From Apostichopus japonicus (taxonomy: Eukaryota; Echinodermata; Holothuroidea; Aspidochirotida; Stichopodidae), in NCBI RefSeq assembly GCF_037975245.1, contig NC_092572.1, positions 9,754,001-9,818,000 of the forward strand: DNA of 64,000 bases. The letters run 5' to 3'. The stretch's first letter is position 1. Every line of letters starts with the position of its first letter. Positions 24,601 through 37,300 of the stretch are shown in pieces. A model generated the notes under the pieces. It was not told the DNA's origin. It did not search any database and saw only the letters and a list, made by a program, of their open reading frames with translations. The translations under genes and the position numbers were made by a program.

Positions 24601-26693
24601 GCCCACCATGCTACTACTGCGCAGATTGATAACATTTGTCTCAATTAACAAGTTTACCCTTGGAAGCTAAAGAAGTAAAGAGTAAATATTTGATTGTTCA
24701 TCTTGCTAGAGATTCCTTTAAAAGACCTAAGTCTGTACTATGTTGGCCCCAATTTTAATATGTTCTTTCGCTTTGTGAATGTATATATTGTTACGTTGGG
24801 GTGTGCTCCGGCTCAATTAGTTTGGGCTCTGTTATTAAATAAGTATAATGAACAACAGATAAAGAGAAACTCCAGACATAGATAAAATTGTATAGAATAT
24901 GAGCTTTATTGCTGGAGTGTATCTGAAGTACACTCTCTGAAGTCTGGAATCTTAGTCTTTTACATATTAAAAAACAACAGTATTTAAGTCATTTCAACTT
25001 CCTGTGAGGGGGCAATAACCTCTCTGTGACATAAACTCTTGGTCTTACTTATAATTACTAAGGCACATGGAGATGACTATGACTAACTTTATTTGTAATA
25101 CACATGAGATGCAACAGGTTGTCATCTGTGTTTAAGCATGAGTATTTCATGGAATTAAGACAAAGGGGTCTTCTACGAATATGATGTGGGTGTAGGGTGA
25201 ATAACTCATGAACAGGAAGTAAGCAGTTACTCTTAAGACAAAGAGGCATGGAAGCAAATGTTTAAAGTAATATGATGGGGATATAACTACATACCACATT
25301 ACAATATGCAAAACTCCTTGGCAATGGTTTTAGAATGGCATATTCAGCAGGAACTGCTTCTTGTGTAAATATCTTGGTTTTACCATCATTAGCTATGTGG
25401 CCTGAAGAAAGTAAACTTAAGCAGACTTAGAAAATACAATAAATGTTGTTTTTTGGCTGATTAGGTAAAAAATTCAATGAGAGATTGAGCACAAAGTATT
25501 TGCAGTGTTAATTACCCCCTTATGAACTGACATGACGTTCACAGCAACAACCAGCCTGCAAGCACTGTCAGATCCTACGGGAGATGAAAACGCCTTGAAA
25601 TGCTACATGTTAATTTCATCTCAAACCGAAGAGCAAGTTCGCAAGTTCACTGTCATAGCACATGGTAGAGAAACTTTTGATTTTCTTGTTAAATGTCACT
25701 CCCTGAGCGGTGAGCAACATCATATAGCAACCTATTTGTTGCCAAGAGTTTCAATGTTTTTCTAATTTTACGATGTTTTTACCTAATACTAATTGAATAG
25801 CATATTATGATGTTACTGTAGGTAAGTGGTTGTCCGGTTGATCAACTTCAAAATATAATCATACCAGGGAGTTGTTCCATAACAACTCCCTGATCATACT
25901 ACATAAGCCAGCTTCCTAGGCTAAATAATGTTTATCATTAATTGTTACAAAAAAGTTTTAAAAAGAAAGCACTGCAAGCTAACGTGTTTGTTACTTGCAA
26001 TGGGAATGCAATAGGGCACAAGAAACTGGGGTTGCAGAAAATTAGACAGACATGACATGAAATGCCCCTTACAGAAATTGACACAAATTATGCAGCCTTG
26101 CATCCAATGATAATCATTTGAGTCAACAAATCCACTGTCTCTGATTTCCTGGCTATGAGTCTTATCTGTCTAAGAAGGTATAAATCTTTCTTTGGAATGA
26201 CAGTAACATAATATTTAATCACTCTGAAAGAAGCCAACTCTGAAGCTATCCCAGCATATATAATTAAAAAGTGGTCTTGCCTGGCCGTGCAATTTGTGTA
26301 CACAAGAGTGATAAGCACCCAGCTTTACAGCTGGAAGTGGGAACTCCAATATCAACTTTCTGCTGAAAACCAGAGTTGTGGCCTATACAGTATATCAGGA
26401 ATTCAAGAGTGTTCTATTCTGTAAGGGTCACTTTCATAGCATGTGTAGTATAATTGCACTAGCCTAGGTTCTCAGTGTTAGGGAAAGTTGTGTGGTATGT
26501 GGTTACTGTAAGTGAAAATTCTTACAGTGTGGACACTGGCATTTGAAGTTACTTGTGTTCACAAAATGGTTAACACTTGGGAATGATTTAAACGGCTTCA
26601 GTTTACATGGTTCTATTGCTTTTGATTTCTCTTTTGCTAACTGTTTTGGCAATTTCAGAAATCTGTTCAGGTGATGCAAAATTTATTTTGCAG
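24601..26693. other. Intergenic; possible minus-strand exon and poly(A) signal only
   Basis: No gene could be assembled. On the minus strand an exon-like stretch at about 25305-25406 follows a CTTCAG acceptor and reads 35 residues including FTQEAVPAEYAILKPLPRSF before GTATGT, and AATAAA (minus) lies at 24905-24910. On the plus strand 25532-25765 is open for 77 residues without a recognised domain. A 28-bp palindrome at 25865-25892 is listed separately. Confidence 0.35.
25865..25892. mobile_element. 28-bp hAT-like palindrome with 7-bp flanking repeats
   Basis: CAGGGAGTTGTT (25865-25876), a 4-nt spacer, then its perfect reverse complement AACAACTCCCTG (25881-25892). The 7-bp direct repeat ATCATAC abuts both sides (25858-25864 and 25893-25899). 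It looks like two hAT-type ends joined with almost no interior, an extreme deletion derivative or MITE remnant. A plain hairpin is the alternative; the flanking repeats argue for insertion. Confidence 0.6.
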
Positions 26694-26803
26694 GTGGTTC
26701 AATTCCACCAACAGAAATGACCCAGCCATACAGTTTCAAGAAGGAATACAAAGACATAAACATATATCTACCGATATCCGACAGTGAAACAGTTAGTTTC
26801 ACA

Positions 26804-27170
26804 CAAGGGCGTAGGAACCAGGGGGGCTGGGGGGGCGCCAGCCCCCCAGTGAAAAATGTGGAGGGGCGGAAGTATCATTCCGCCCCCCCGGTTTGCAAGT
26901 CAGAAAACCCCTTTTTCATTTCCAAATGAGAAAAAAAAATCTCATTTGGAGCACCAAATTGCATCTAAGGCCAGGTGAAAATACAAAATTAAGTTTACAA
27001 AATGGAGTGGGTGTTGAAGTGTGCTATATTGCACCAAATTGCATCTGAGGCCACCTGGAAATGCAAAAAATTCCAAAGGGGAGGGGGACACCCCCTCCCC
27101 TTAGACCCCTCCCCCAGGCTGGCCATCAGTCTTCAGCTCCCCCACTCAAAAGTACCTTCCTACGCCACTG
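26804..27170. mobile_element. hAT-type MITE, 367 bp, GC-rich
   Basis: The left end CAAGGGCGTAGG (26804) is the imperfect inverse of the right end CCTACGCCACTG (ends 27170). The exact 8-bp direct repeat GTTTCACA flanks it at 26796-26803 and 27171-27178, the hAT target-duplication length. The interior has G/C-rich inverted tracts (GGGGCTGGGGGGGCGCC and its complement) and no transposase. Open frames crossing it are artefacts. Confidence 0.9.
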
Positions 27171-27178
27171 GTTTCACA

Positions 27179-27864
27179 CATGGGGGGCAATCATGAGGGA
27201 GGGGAGAGGGACGGGGACAAGTCTCCCCCAATATTTTAGGTAGGGGATATAGTATATAATATCCCACCAATATTTTGTGGCATAGTTTATTTTGTGTGGC
27301 TATGAATAGAAAATAATGCATGACATTATTTATCCAAATCATATTTGGCGGTGGTGAAACCTTCATCCAACACATGCTGCATGAGGTAAATGACACTTCG
27401 AGGTCGTTTCTTTGATCTGTGACCGTATAGTTGCCACTCATCATTATTATCATGTCTGTACATCTATTGTGTATGAGGCTTAATTGTATAACGTTATTTT
27501 CAATTTACTGCGTAGTAGTGTCATTCTTTTTATTTTCTTGACACCAGTTTGTTTTGATACTCCTAACTATAATAAAAGTTAAATACTGGGTACCGTTTCG
27601 AGACAAATGTTGGTTATTTCCTTTCTACGTTGTTATTAAAGTTTAACAACTAACATGAACATTGATAGTGATTTTGTGTTTTGTAGGAATGAACATGATC
27701 AACCAACAGTCTACCGTGCGTTTATCACACGGATAATGCAGGAACGGGGTCTCAACGATATTTTTGGATGAACTACAGTAACTCTATATGGCTTCGTGCA
27801 TTACTTGCGCCATATATCCGTTCGTGCATTATCCGATCTGCAATGAAAGCAAGAATTGAGACTG
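27179..27864. other. Intergenic, nothing recognised
   Basis: AT-rich spacer between two mobile elements. No exon or element ends were found. Confidence 0.5.
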
Positions 27865-27873
27865 TTTTGGTTA

Positions 27874-28159
27874 CAAAGTGGCTATTGTTACGACTAGTCG
27901 TAAGAATAATTCCCGACTACGCATGCGCAGTTGCTATTTTCATGACCAGGGGTACTATTTTTACAACGAGGAGAAACAATAATTTCCGGTTAGGGTTAGG
28001 GTAAGGGTTAGGATTGAGGTTTAGGGTTATGTTTAGGGTTAGGGTTACCCCTACTACATGCGCAGTTGCTTTATTTACTTTACTGCGCTTGAATTTGCCT
28101 TTGTCGTAAGAATAGTTTATAAATAATTGCTACGACTCGTCGTAAGAATAGCCACGGCC
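27874..28159. mobile_element. Fold-back (MITE-like) element containing telomere-like repeats
   Basis: The ends form inverted repeats: GTGGCTATTGTTACGACTAG from 27879, and at the right the inverse of GTGGCTATTCTTACGACGAG ending about 28155. The 9-bp direct repeat TTTTGGTTA sits on both sides (27865-27873 and 28160-28168), consistent with an 8-9-bp target duplication (hAT or Mutator-like; undecided). The interior holds two copies of a CATGCGCAGTTGCT motif flanking a degenerate (TTAGGG)n tract at about 27986-28047. No coding capacity. It ends 199 bp before the OXSM start codon. Confidence 0.75.
27986..28047 (+). repeat. Interstitial telomere-like (TTAGGG)n tract
   Basis: About ten imperfect TTAGGG-type hexamers (GGTTAGGGTTAGGGTAAGGG and variants) lie inside the fold-back element. 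Because they sit inside an inverted-repeat unit with flanking direct repeats, they probably belong to the element and do not mark a chromosome end or fusion point. Confidence 0.85.
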
Positions 28160-28358
28160 TTTTGGTTAACATCTAGTTATTTTAAAATGGTAACATTTGC
28201 CCAAACTGTGTTACGTTAACCCTCAGTAATTAAACAATGAAACAAACACCACCCCAAATGGCACCCAAAGATCGATTACTATTTCACTGTGACGAATACT
28301 GGACCGAATTTGCTTGAGGTGAGTTTACGAACTTCAACTCGATCTCGAAGAGAAGAAA

Positions 28359-31300
28359 ATGAAGAAGACCGTAGTCGGGCCTGCATCTATATTTCTCTTC
28401 TGTAGCGCGAAAAGAACTTTAAATATTCCATTTAGAAGCCAAAGTAGCTCGAGTGGTATAGTGAGTGAAAATGGTAGAGTAAGGGTTGGAGTAACAGGAT
28501 TAGGTAAGTGGATTGTCATATTATCTCAATTATGAAGGTTCCAGAGTTGTGCATGTACTAGATTCGCGATTAGGCCTAACCTACTTAGATTGTTGTGTAG
28601 TATCAGCATGGTGTACGGTAACTTCGCGTGTTCCCTAAATTCGCGTTACTGTGTTATACATAAGTACAGTAGTTGCACAAATAGTCAAATTGTAACCACT
28701 TTCATTCACAATTTCAATATACAAAGCATGAACAAATGCAGCCAAAACAAGGCATCATCAACTTTGTGATCTAAGACACTTTCATGGATTATTCCACAGA
28801 GTCAGGGAAATTTTTCCTTGCTTTGAGCAGTTTGACTCCCAACCTTTACAAGTATAAATTTTCTATTTCCCGCGGAATCTGATCAACTTATTGATGAAAT
28901 CACATAGCTGAATTGAAAGCACTAAGCCACCGAGCAAAGTAAGCTAGATGATAGATCGTGATCACAGTTATCGTTTAAAATAACTTTAATGCTATTACTA
29001 AAGCGAATATACAGTATACCTGTAGGCCTACCATCTTTAATACTATCCTAGTATTTCTACAGTATTTGTAACCAGACCCTGGAAGCGGAAATCATCACAA
29101 AGGATCACAAGGATTTAAATCAAAGCCCCCCTCCCCTCCAAACCCCCCTCCCCCCTTCAGCACAAGTTTGTAGCTGGTATAAGAAGCTTTATGATTTTGG
29201 TGGGACTTCAGGAGAATGTCAGAAATCTCTTACCAGACCTTGATCAGTTGGTCACAGCTAAAAAAATAAAAATGCAGGGTAGTCTGCACTGTAGGTTAAC
29301 ACTGATAACTTACAGTGTCCAAATACAGTACAAAGTAATCACATTACATGAATGTTATGAAGATGACCAAACTGATCAGAACTTGTTCATTTTTTGTTGT
29401 TGTCTGAAATCATTATTTTCATACCATCACAGTCTGTTGTGAATAATTTATATCTTCCAGGAGTTGTAACACCGTTGGGGATTGGTGTCAGCAATGTATG
29501 GTCAAAATTACTTCAAGGCAAGAGCGGCATTGGATTGCTGAGTGGAGAAAAATATGAAGGAATACCAAGTAAAGTAGGTAAGATGTTTGACGGTGAAGCA
29601 CTAAACCAATTCTTTCGTCTTCATGTCTTTTGTGGGTTGCCAAACAAACTTTGGCAAATCTTTTCACTGGTCACTGAGTTATTACAGTACTAGTATCCTT
29701 GATAGTTTGCAAATTGTGTTTAATCAGAATTCATGTCTGTAATCAGTATGAAATCATGTTTGTCAATACTTACCTGTACATTTCTACTCAGTGTAATTTT
29801 TTTTAAATGCTTTTGCAAATTTAGCATGATTAATCTGTTTGATAATATTCATCTGCAGTAAATTATTTCTGTACCCAATATTGCTTCGTGTAATTAATAT
29901 GCTTAATTGTTATATTTACATTTTTAATATGTATTAATTATTTGATGAGATTTAATGTGCTTTTATCAATATTATTTGATGCTTACCAACAGCTGGATTG
30001 GTTCCAAGAGGCAAGGGGGAAGGCCAGTTTTATGCTCCGAGTCACCTTACAAAAGCTGTAAGTACAGTATGAGTGAAAGTGTGTAAAGCTATTGATCCAA
30101 TTTAGCCTTGTGTTGAACTGAGATCCAAGTACAATATAAAGTCACATGTTTGGGGGGCTACTAGTGGGTGCCCCCAGTTTAGCTCCTGATATCACCATTT
30201 ACAATTTTGGAACCAACAAATCGTCTAGTTTGTAAAATTTTTATCTTCAACCTATACGTGTACAGGCATATTTGTGGTAGGCCACAAGGAAACCAATATC
30301 ATTACAAATAAACTTAGCTGTTTATAAAAATGTGGCTTTAAATGATAAAGTTACAATGATTGATTGTATCTATAACATTTATTTGCAACCCAGTTCTCTT
30401 GAACTTTGGAAAGAGTCTTTCTTACTAAATTCATGAGATGATAGTTTTAATCCAGGCAGATTATTTAAAAAACACAAAAAAACTATCAGCTATTAGTGTA
30501 GCCTAATTACAAGGCTGAAAGTAAGGCTTGGTCAGGGCAAGGCCATTGGGCCTCTTTGTTATAAATTTGGGAGGGCCCCAAGGTCATCAAATAGGGCACC
30601 AAGGTCAAACATTGTTTGGTAGTAGGGCACCAAGGCCAAAAACAATTATGTTGCTGAACAGTCAAAGAAGCATCAGTATTACCTGTAGCTTTATGTGATA
30701 TTATGAATATGAAGCAGAACACATTACACATACTATTGGTTCAAATCATAATTTTGTAAAATGGTTTAATGAATCTTCTTGGAATTGCATTCAAGTGAAA
30801 GGGCACAGATGCCAAATTACAGCCAAGGAATTTGGGCATGACAGCCGTTGTGACCTTCCACAATGGGTGTTTTTGTAGGCTATCCTGGAGAAATACAACA
30901 GCCTTTGTTTACACTGAGTTATGTAGTTGTCCAGTTGTATCTAGTCTTGCTAACATTGCATACAGATAACAACAAATGTTGAATCTAACAGCCAGTAAAT
31001 AGCATGTCTTTGGACCAGGAGAAGGCACTATACAGAGGTTTTACTACAGAACTAATAAGTAGTAAAGTGGGTGACTCTTGAGTGGAGTGGGAGTTGGTTA
31101 ATAATGTAAAAAAGACAGCTGTGTATAAGAAGTATGATAAAGATTCTGGAAATCTCTTGTTTTTACTTATCCTGTAGGAGTTGAAGATAGCAGAAGATGT
31201 GACTCAGTTTGCTCTTGTTGCCTCAGAGGAAGCCCTCTGTCAAGCCAAATGGAAACCGACATCAGATCAAGATGAACTGGACACAGTAAGCTTTTGATTT

Positions 31301-34300
31301 TGAGAGAACAAATGTTGAATATGAGAAAGAAAAAGATCAAAATATAAAATAGAAGTTATAAAATAAAAAAAAAGAGGGAAAAAAATAAAAGCACTCAATC
31401 TGAGTAGTTCTGCAAACTATTTAGTTGCTTTTTCTTACTTCTCTTAAGTCAATTAAATTAGCCCATCTCTAGGGCAAGTTTTTGATCAGTACTTTAATTG
31501 TCTGCAATGACCAAATTTCTGTTTGGACAATCAACGTCAGCTTTTGAGATCGCCAGGCGAAGGACTTGTTGTTTACTTAAGATGCTGATGGCATTGTAAC
31601 TAAATACTGTACCTTCAAAATAGTAGATTGGCATCGCCCCGTCACCTTGGAGGAACTGAAATTAAACAAAAAATAGTAGTAGGCCGTTGATCCACTCAAA
31701 GGGGAATCTTAATGGCCCAAAGTTTGTGTTCTATTCACCAAATCCACACAAATCTCTTGCCATATATACCTTGGTTGTTCTTTTGCTACTTTTTTTGGGC
31801 ATCAATATTTGTTTGGACCATTAAGAAGTACAGTAAACACTGGTTATCCAAGGGATAACCTGAAAGAATCCTCAAATATCTTGTCCAATTGGTTATAATA
31901 AAGATTTTGTTTTGTAGGGTTTGGCCGTGGGTGTCAGTTTACCAGGACTCCAGGAAATTGTTGACACTGGTAGAACACTAGAGACAAAGGTAAGTCATCT
32001 GTTTTGTTCCATTTTACATAATGAAAAGAAACAATTTTGATTTGTATCAATCTAGAACATTCAGTGAACAACACTTACTGGTCAGTTATACGCAACTAAC
32101 AAATTCCAGTAACTAGGGGGGGGGGAGGGGAGGGGTTGTATTTGTCACTACGTCGTGTATTTATTGACAAACTTCAATGGAGTCATACTAAGATAAAAGC
32201 ACACGTCTTGTCTATACAAACTGCAAGTAATACCAAAATAACAGAACACTTCTTGTCTCTTTGAACTCTCTTTAAACTAAAAGTAATAACTGCCTCCCAA
32301 TCCATTCAAAACCCTATTTAAAGAAAGCATGCACAACACGCACCGTTCAAACAAATCTTGCATCTCAAGCAACACGCACCACCGACACAAGCATAAACAA
32401 TCTTAACACCCGCACACATGCACAGTTGGCGTGCACATTAATTCAATCACACGTTACAATGTGATAGAACTTGAATGGATCAGCATTTGTAAGGGAAGTA
32501 GGATTTGCAGGTTTTTCTTGTGGGAGACATTTTGGTTTGTATAAACTTATAGGAGTGCAGTCATTTTTGAAGCATAGTCTGAGAGAAATTGAGATATTCC
32601 CTTGCCCCCCCCCCTTATCCCATCCCTGACAACCTCTGCTATAGGCAATACTAATTTCTTAATAGATTACTGTATCATCATTACCTGTGACAATAACTTC
32701 AGCACAAAGTAAAGACTCTGTTTATTCTCCTCTCTCTCTCTCCATGAAACCAATTAGTGTCCCCATTAAGTCACTGTATCATTACCAGTGACAGTAGTTT
32801 AAAGAACCAGTGACATCCTTTAATATAACCTTTTGTTTTCCATTTGTCTACAGGGGTACCGCAAAGTCAGTCCTTTCTTTGTGCCAAGGATCTTACCTAA
32901 TCTCACAGCTGGACACATTGGCATCAGGTATGGCTTCCAGGTAAGAGTGATGTACACAGAGAAAGGAAGGAATCAGAAGGGGACAATCAAATAATCCCTT
33001 CTGCTGTGCTCTGCCATGTGGTTATTTGGCCTCTTTCCTATTCAGATCTATAAAGAATCCATGATTGAGATGTATCGAATGTCTCCCTTCATTAAATCTT
33101 CTGTTTTCGTTTAGAAAAAATAAGACACGTATTACTTGTTGCCAATTTTTGCTATAATACAAAATCGACAGGTAGAGGTTGTACCCATTGCCCTTACCTC
33201 TCCACGATGGTACTACTCCTCTCCCTCCTCAACAGGGCCCCTTCCCCACCAGATTACTATGTAAACTATATATCACATAGATCTGTTATGTACACATCTG
33301 TCATGACCTATATGAGAACTCTTGCCCCTCTACATAACGTAGCTGCTCCTTCCATGCACCCCCACCAGGTGAGACCCATCTGCTAACACCACTGGTAGTA
33401 TCTGGAAGTTTTCTCTAACTGTTTTTTATTCCTTTACTCATAGGGACCTAACCACTGTGTGTCGACGGCATGCACCACAGGCTGTCACGCAGTTGGTGAT
33501 GCCATGAGGTTTATCCGTAATGGTGATGCTAAGGTCATGGTAGCAGGAGGAGCGGAGGCCTGCATATGTCCGGTAGCGATGGCAGGCTTTTCAAGGTATT
33601 AAGAAATGCAAGTGATTGTTTTTTTTCCTCAAGACTAGTATCAGACTTTTCTTCTTCTGTATCTGTCAAAAGGAAGAAAATAAAATCTAACGGATAGAAA
33701 TGTGAAGATGGCAAAACACCTCTTAAACATCTTTTTCTTTGCTGAAACCTGTTAAATAGTTATATCTTCACAAGTGATCTGTTTTACCAACAAATTTTAT
33801 CCTTAACTATTCATAAATATTGTTATTATTTTGTCAGAAAAAAAATGACTAAGTGAAAGTGTTACATGATAATAACAATGTATTCATGTCATGGTTAAGG
33901 ATCAAATAATAATTTATTATTTATCACAGCTTTGTCTGTGTGGCATGCCTTAGCAAATGTTTCAGCTAGACAATAACTGTCTTTATGTTCTCAGAAGTAA
34001 ATGCTGAAATAAGGAAACAGATTCAATGGAATTTATGAATAAATTTGTTGTGCATATATTTTAGGATGCTAAAATTTCTAGAAGTAATCTCCTACAGTAA
34101 ACTATTTTTAACAGCTATTTGGATGATAAATATATTAAACCATGTGACAGCAAACAATACAAATGTGCTGCCCTATGAAGTAGACCATTTGTGATCCTCG
34201 GTCAAAACTTTATCCCTTATCATTTATATTTCCCAGGGCGCGTGCTCTCAGCACCAAGTATAATGACAGACCATTAGAATCTTCCAGACCTTTTGATGCA

Positions 34301-37300
34301 AAGAGAGATGGTTTTGTGATGGCTGAAGGAGCAGCAGTACTCATATTAGAGGTTTGGACTGCTGAGGTTGATCTGATCAATCAAAAATACCCATATTTAG
34401 ATGGTTACAATTGTCAGTCAACAATTTGCCTGTTGGAATATGGATTTATTTTAGCTACTAGTAGTATGTGTGTCTGCAAGATCAAGGGTAGGGACAGTTT
34501 ATAGTGGGGGTGGGGGAGGGGAGGATGGATGTTGCTTAGTGGCAGGATTCCACGATCGATTAGATCAAAGTATTGTTTACTTGTACACGGCACTTTAGCT
34601 CAATTGCCTCTTAGCAACCAGGTGTATAAACAGGGACTTATGTATATAGCTTGTGTATATAGTTGTGTGCACTGGATTGTGGCTGCATCCTTCGGGATAC
34701 TCTATAAAGGACCCATAGATGTGGTGCTGTGTAATGCTCAGACAGCAACGTGCTGAATTGTTCACAGCTTGTGTGTCTTGGTTTGACAGTTTAACCATTG
34801 AAAGTTATTTGACAGAGCCTGTCAACCCCTAAATTTGTAAATCTTGAGAGATTTGAAAAGACAAAACCCAGGGGGTTGGTACCTGAAACCAGGAGATTTT
34901 ACAAACTATTGTAAAGTCCAGTAAGACTCTGAGTGTTGGAATGTCAGGTATAGGAAAGCCATTGATACAAATAAACAATCAATTTGTAAACTTTAAATTG
35001 ATAATTTCCTTTCTTATCTGACTCTTTAAAGCTAACACTTGTCATGTTTTCTCTCACTTAGGAGTGGAATCATGCGGAGAGTAGAGGGGCAAACATTCTA
35101 GCAGAGATACTCGGCTACGGTCTTTCAGGTGAGGTTGAACAACATTTGTAGCAATAAAAGGAATCTTGTTAGAATAATAGATGATAACAAAGTGCTGTGA
35201 ATCAAACAGAATAAACAAGGAAAATGGGATATTTTGCTAGAAACATAAAAAAAATCAAAATCACAAGGGAGTCTAATATCAACAAAGCTTTAGTTTCTCA
35301 AAAGACTCATCTACAACTTTTGCCATTTTTTGTACAAATTTTACTGGTTCCTTTATTCTATTGGAATATTTACAGATTTATTTGATGGTCACATGTATAT
35401 TAATTTATTGCACAATTATTGTTATATGTGTTTTCTTGTTTCTTTTGAGAACTAAAGTACTCATTTTCAGTATTCTCCCTGTAAAAGTCTAGTTTGATAT
35501 ATGCAGATGCTGGGAAATTCAATGCTAATGGTACCAGTAAATAAAGGACCATATTTCATGTTCTACATTGGTTTACCACTCACAACTTTACATTTAATGT
35601 AAACAAATGAGTTAACCTATGATACATTATTCTGTGAAGTCTAGTTACTACTGTCCCAAGCTCTGCTAGTCAAGTAAATTATACTTTTTCCCATCCAATG
35701 ACAGGTGATGCCAGTCACATCACCGCCCCCAGGGAAGATGGATTCGGTGCACAACGGTGCATGATGGCTGCCCTTAGGGATGCACGTGTCAGAGTCGAGG
35801 ATGTTGGATATGTTAACGCTCATGCGACTTCAACACCTCTAGGTAAGGTGAAAGTATTGTAACATTCAGGTAATGGTGTGTCACCCAATGAAACAGAAGT
35901 CACATTCCAGTTTGTGATGTTTCCATTTAAAGGGAGTAGTCATTAATAAATGTAAAATATGTTAGAAATGTTGAAGTTTAAAAAAACATTGCAACTGTCG
36001 AAATCAAGATCTGATCACATCACTAAGGAGGGATGGGGGGGGATGGGGTTATCATGTTGGAGAGAATCACAGCACTGGGATAGGGTAGGTGAGTTGGAAG
36101 ACAGTTGTTCCCTTTATTTGGTGAAAATTCCTGTTTCCTTGCTGCAAGTAGTAGTTCTTCCCTCCCCTCTCCCCTCCAGCCATCCAAACTGTTTAAACCA
36201 GTGGCTGCACTTGGTGAATGGATTTCTTAATATTTTTGAAGTACTCCAGTAAATTTAACAGATTTGAGAAGTCCAATTCATTTCCTGGAAAATTTGCTAG
36301 TACCCTAATGAGAGACTAAGTTTTTTATGCACCTAATGGGGCAATGATTGGTTATAGAGTTTGAAACATTAATTGTATATTTATTGCTCCCGATGGTACC
36401 GTAATAAGTTGTCATACATTTTTAAGGGACATTTTACATTTGCAGATTCATTTTTGCTGATTTTGTGAATTACCAGATGAGAAAGATGATAACTGTGAAT
36501 ACTAAACAAAGTGATCAGAACATGTTCATTAACAATTACATTCAGATTTATATCTCATATTATCGTACAGAAAAAAACAACATAACATACGGCACAGTAA
36601 TAAAATAACATAGTATGAAAATAGTGATTCTGTTAATAAGGCTAGTGACAATAGAACCAAAAAAAAGTGAAGAATGATAAGAATCTCAATTCAACAAAAG
36701 ATATTTACAAAATATAAGGAAAAAAAAAAATATGGTACAAATGGGTATGATCAGGACCAGATTATGCAATGGGAAGATCAGATCAGTGCTTAAGGCCCCC
36801 CAAATTCAAGGGGCTTGAAAAGTAAAGCATCCCCCTGAGGTCACAGACTGCTGTAAACACTGCCAAGAAAGACTTCTATTTTTGGGTTGTGCATTCAAAC
36901 TTTAATTGGGATGTGGTAAGAATATGGTGCAGTAGGACCACCAGAGGTTGTTTAACCTGGCACTGGGCGATGAACAAGTTCATTATCACTTCATCTTTCA
37001 GGCGATGAAATTGAGAATCGGGCAATCAAGTCTGTCTTTGGTTCTCATGCCAACAACCTGGCTGTGTCTTCCACCAAAGGAGCGACCGGTCATCTGTTAG
37101 GTGCTGCTGGAGCATTAGAAGCTATATTCACTGTACTAGCATGTCTACATGTAAGTGATAATTAGCTTAATTATCTTCTATGTTGAAATATAATTTAAAT
37201 ATACACTTTACATTGAGCATGGATTAGTGGTTGGAACCACTGATAACGTGGCGTGTTAGCTCAGTGGTAAACCCTGGTGCCTTTCAATCATAAGGTCCCA

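Noticed and set aside
25532-25765. 77-residue plus-strand open frame
   Set aside because: The composition is protein-like, but there are no splice partners or recognised domain, so it was left out as a gene.
27986-28047. Chromosome end or ancestral fusion site from TTAGGG repeats
   Set aside because: The tract is short and degenerate and sits inside an inverted-repeat element with flanking direct repeats.
34316-34504. Separate small gene inside OXSM
   Set aside because: It is exon 8 read through the weak donor into intron 8; the next exon continues the enzyme in frame.
35641-35823. Minus-strand open frame in OXSM
   Set aside because: It is the antisense shadow of exon 10.
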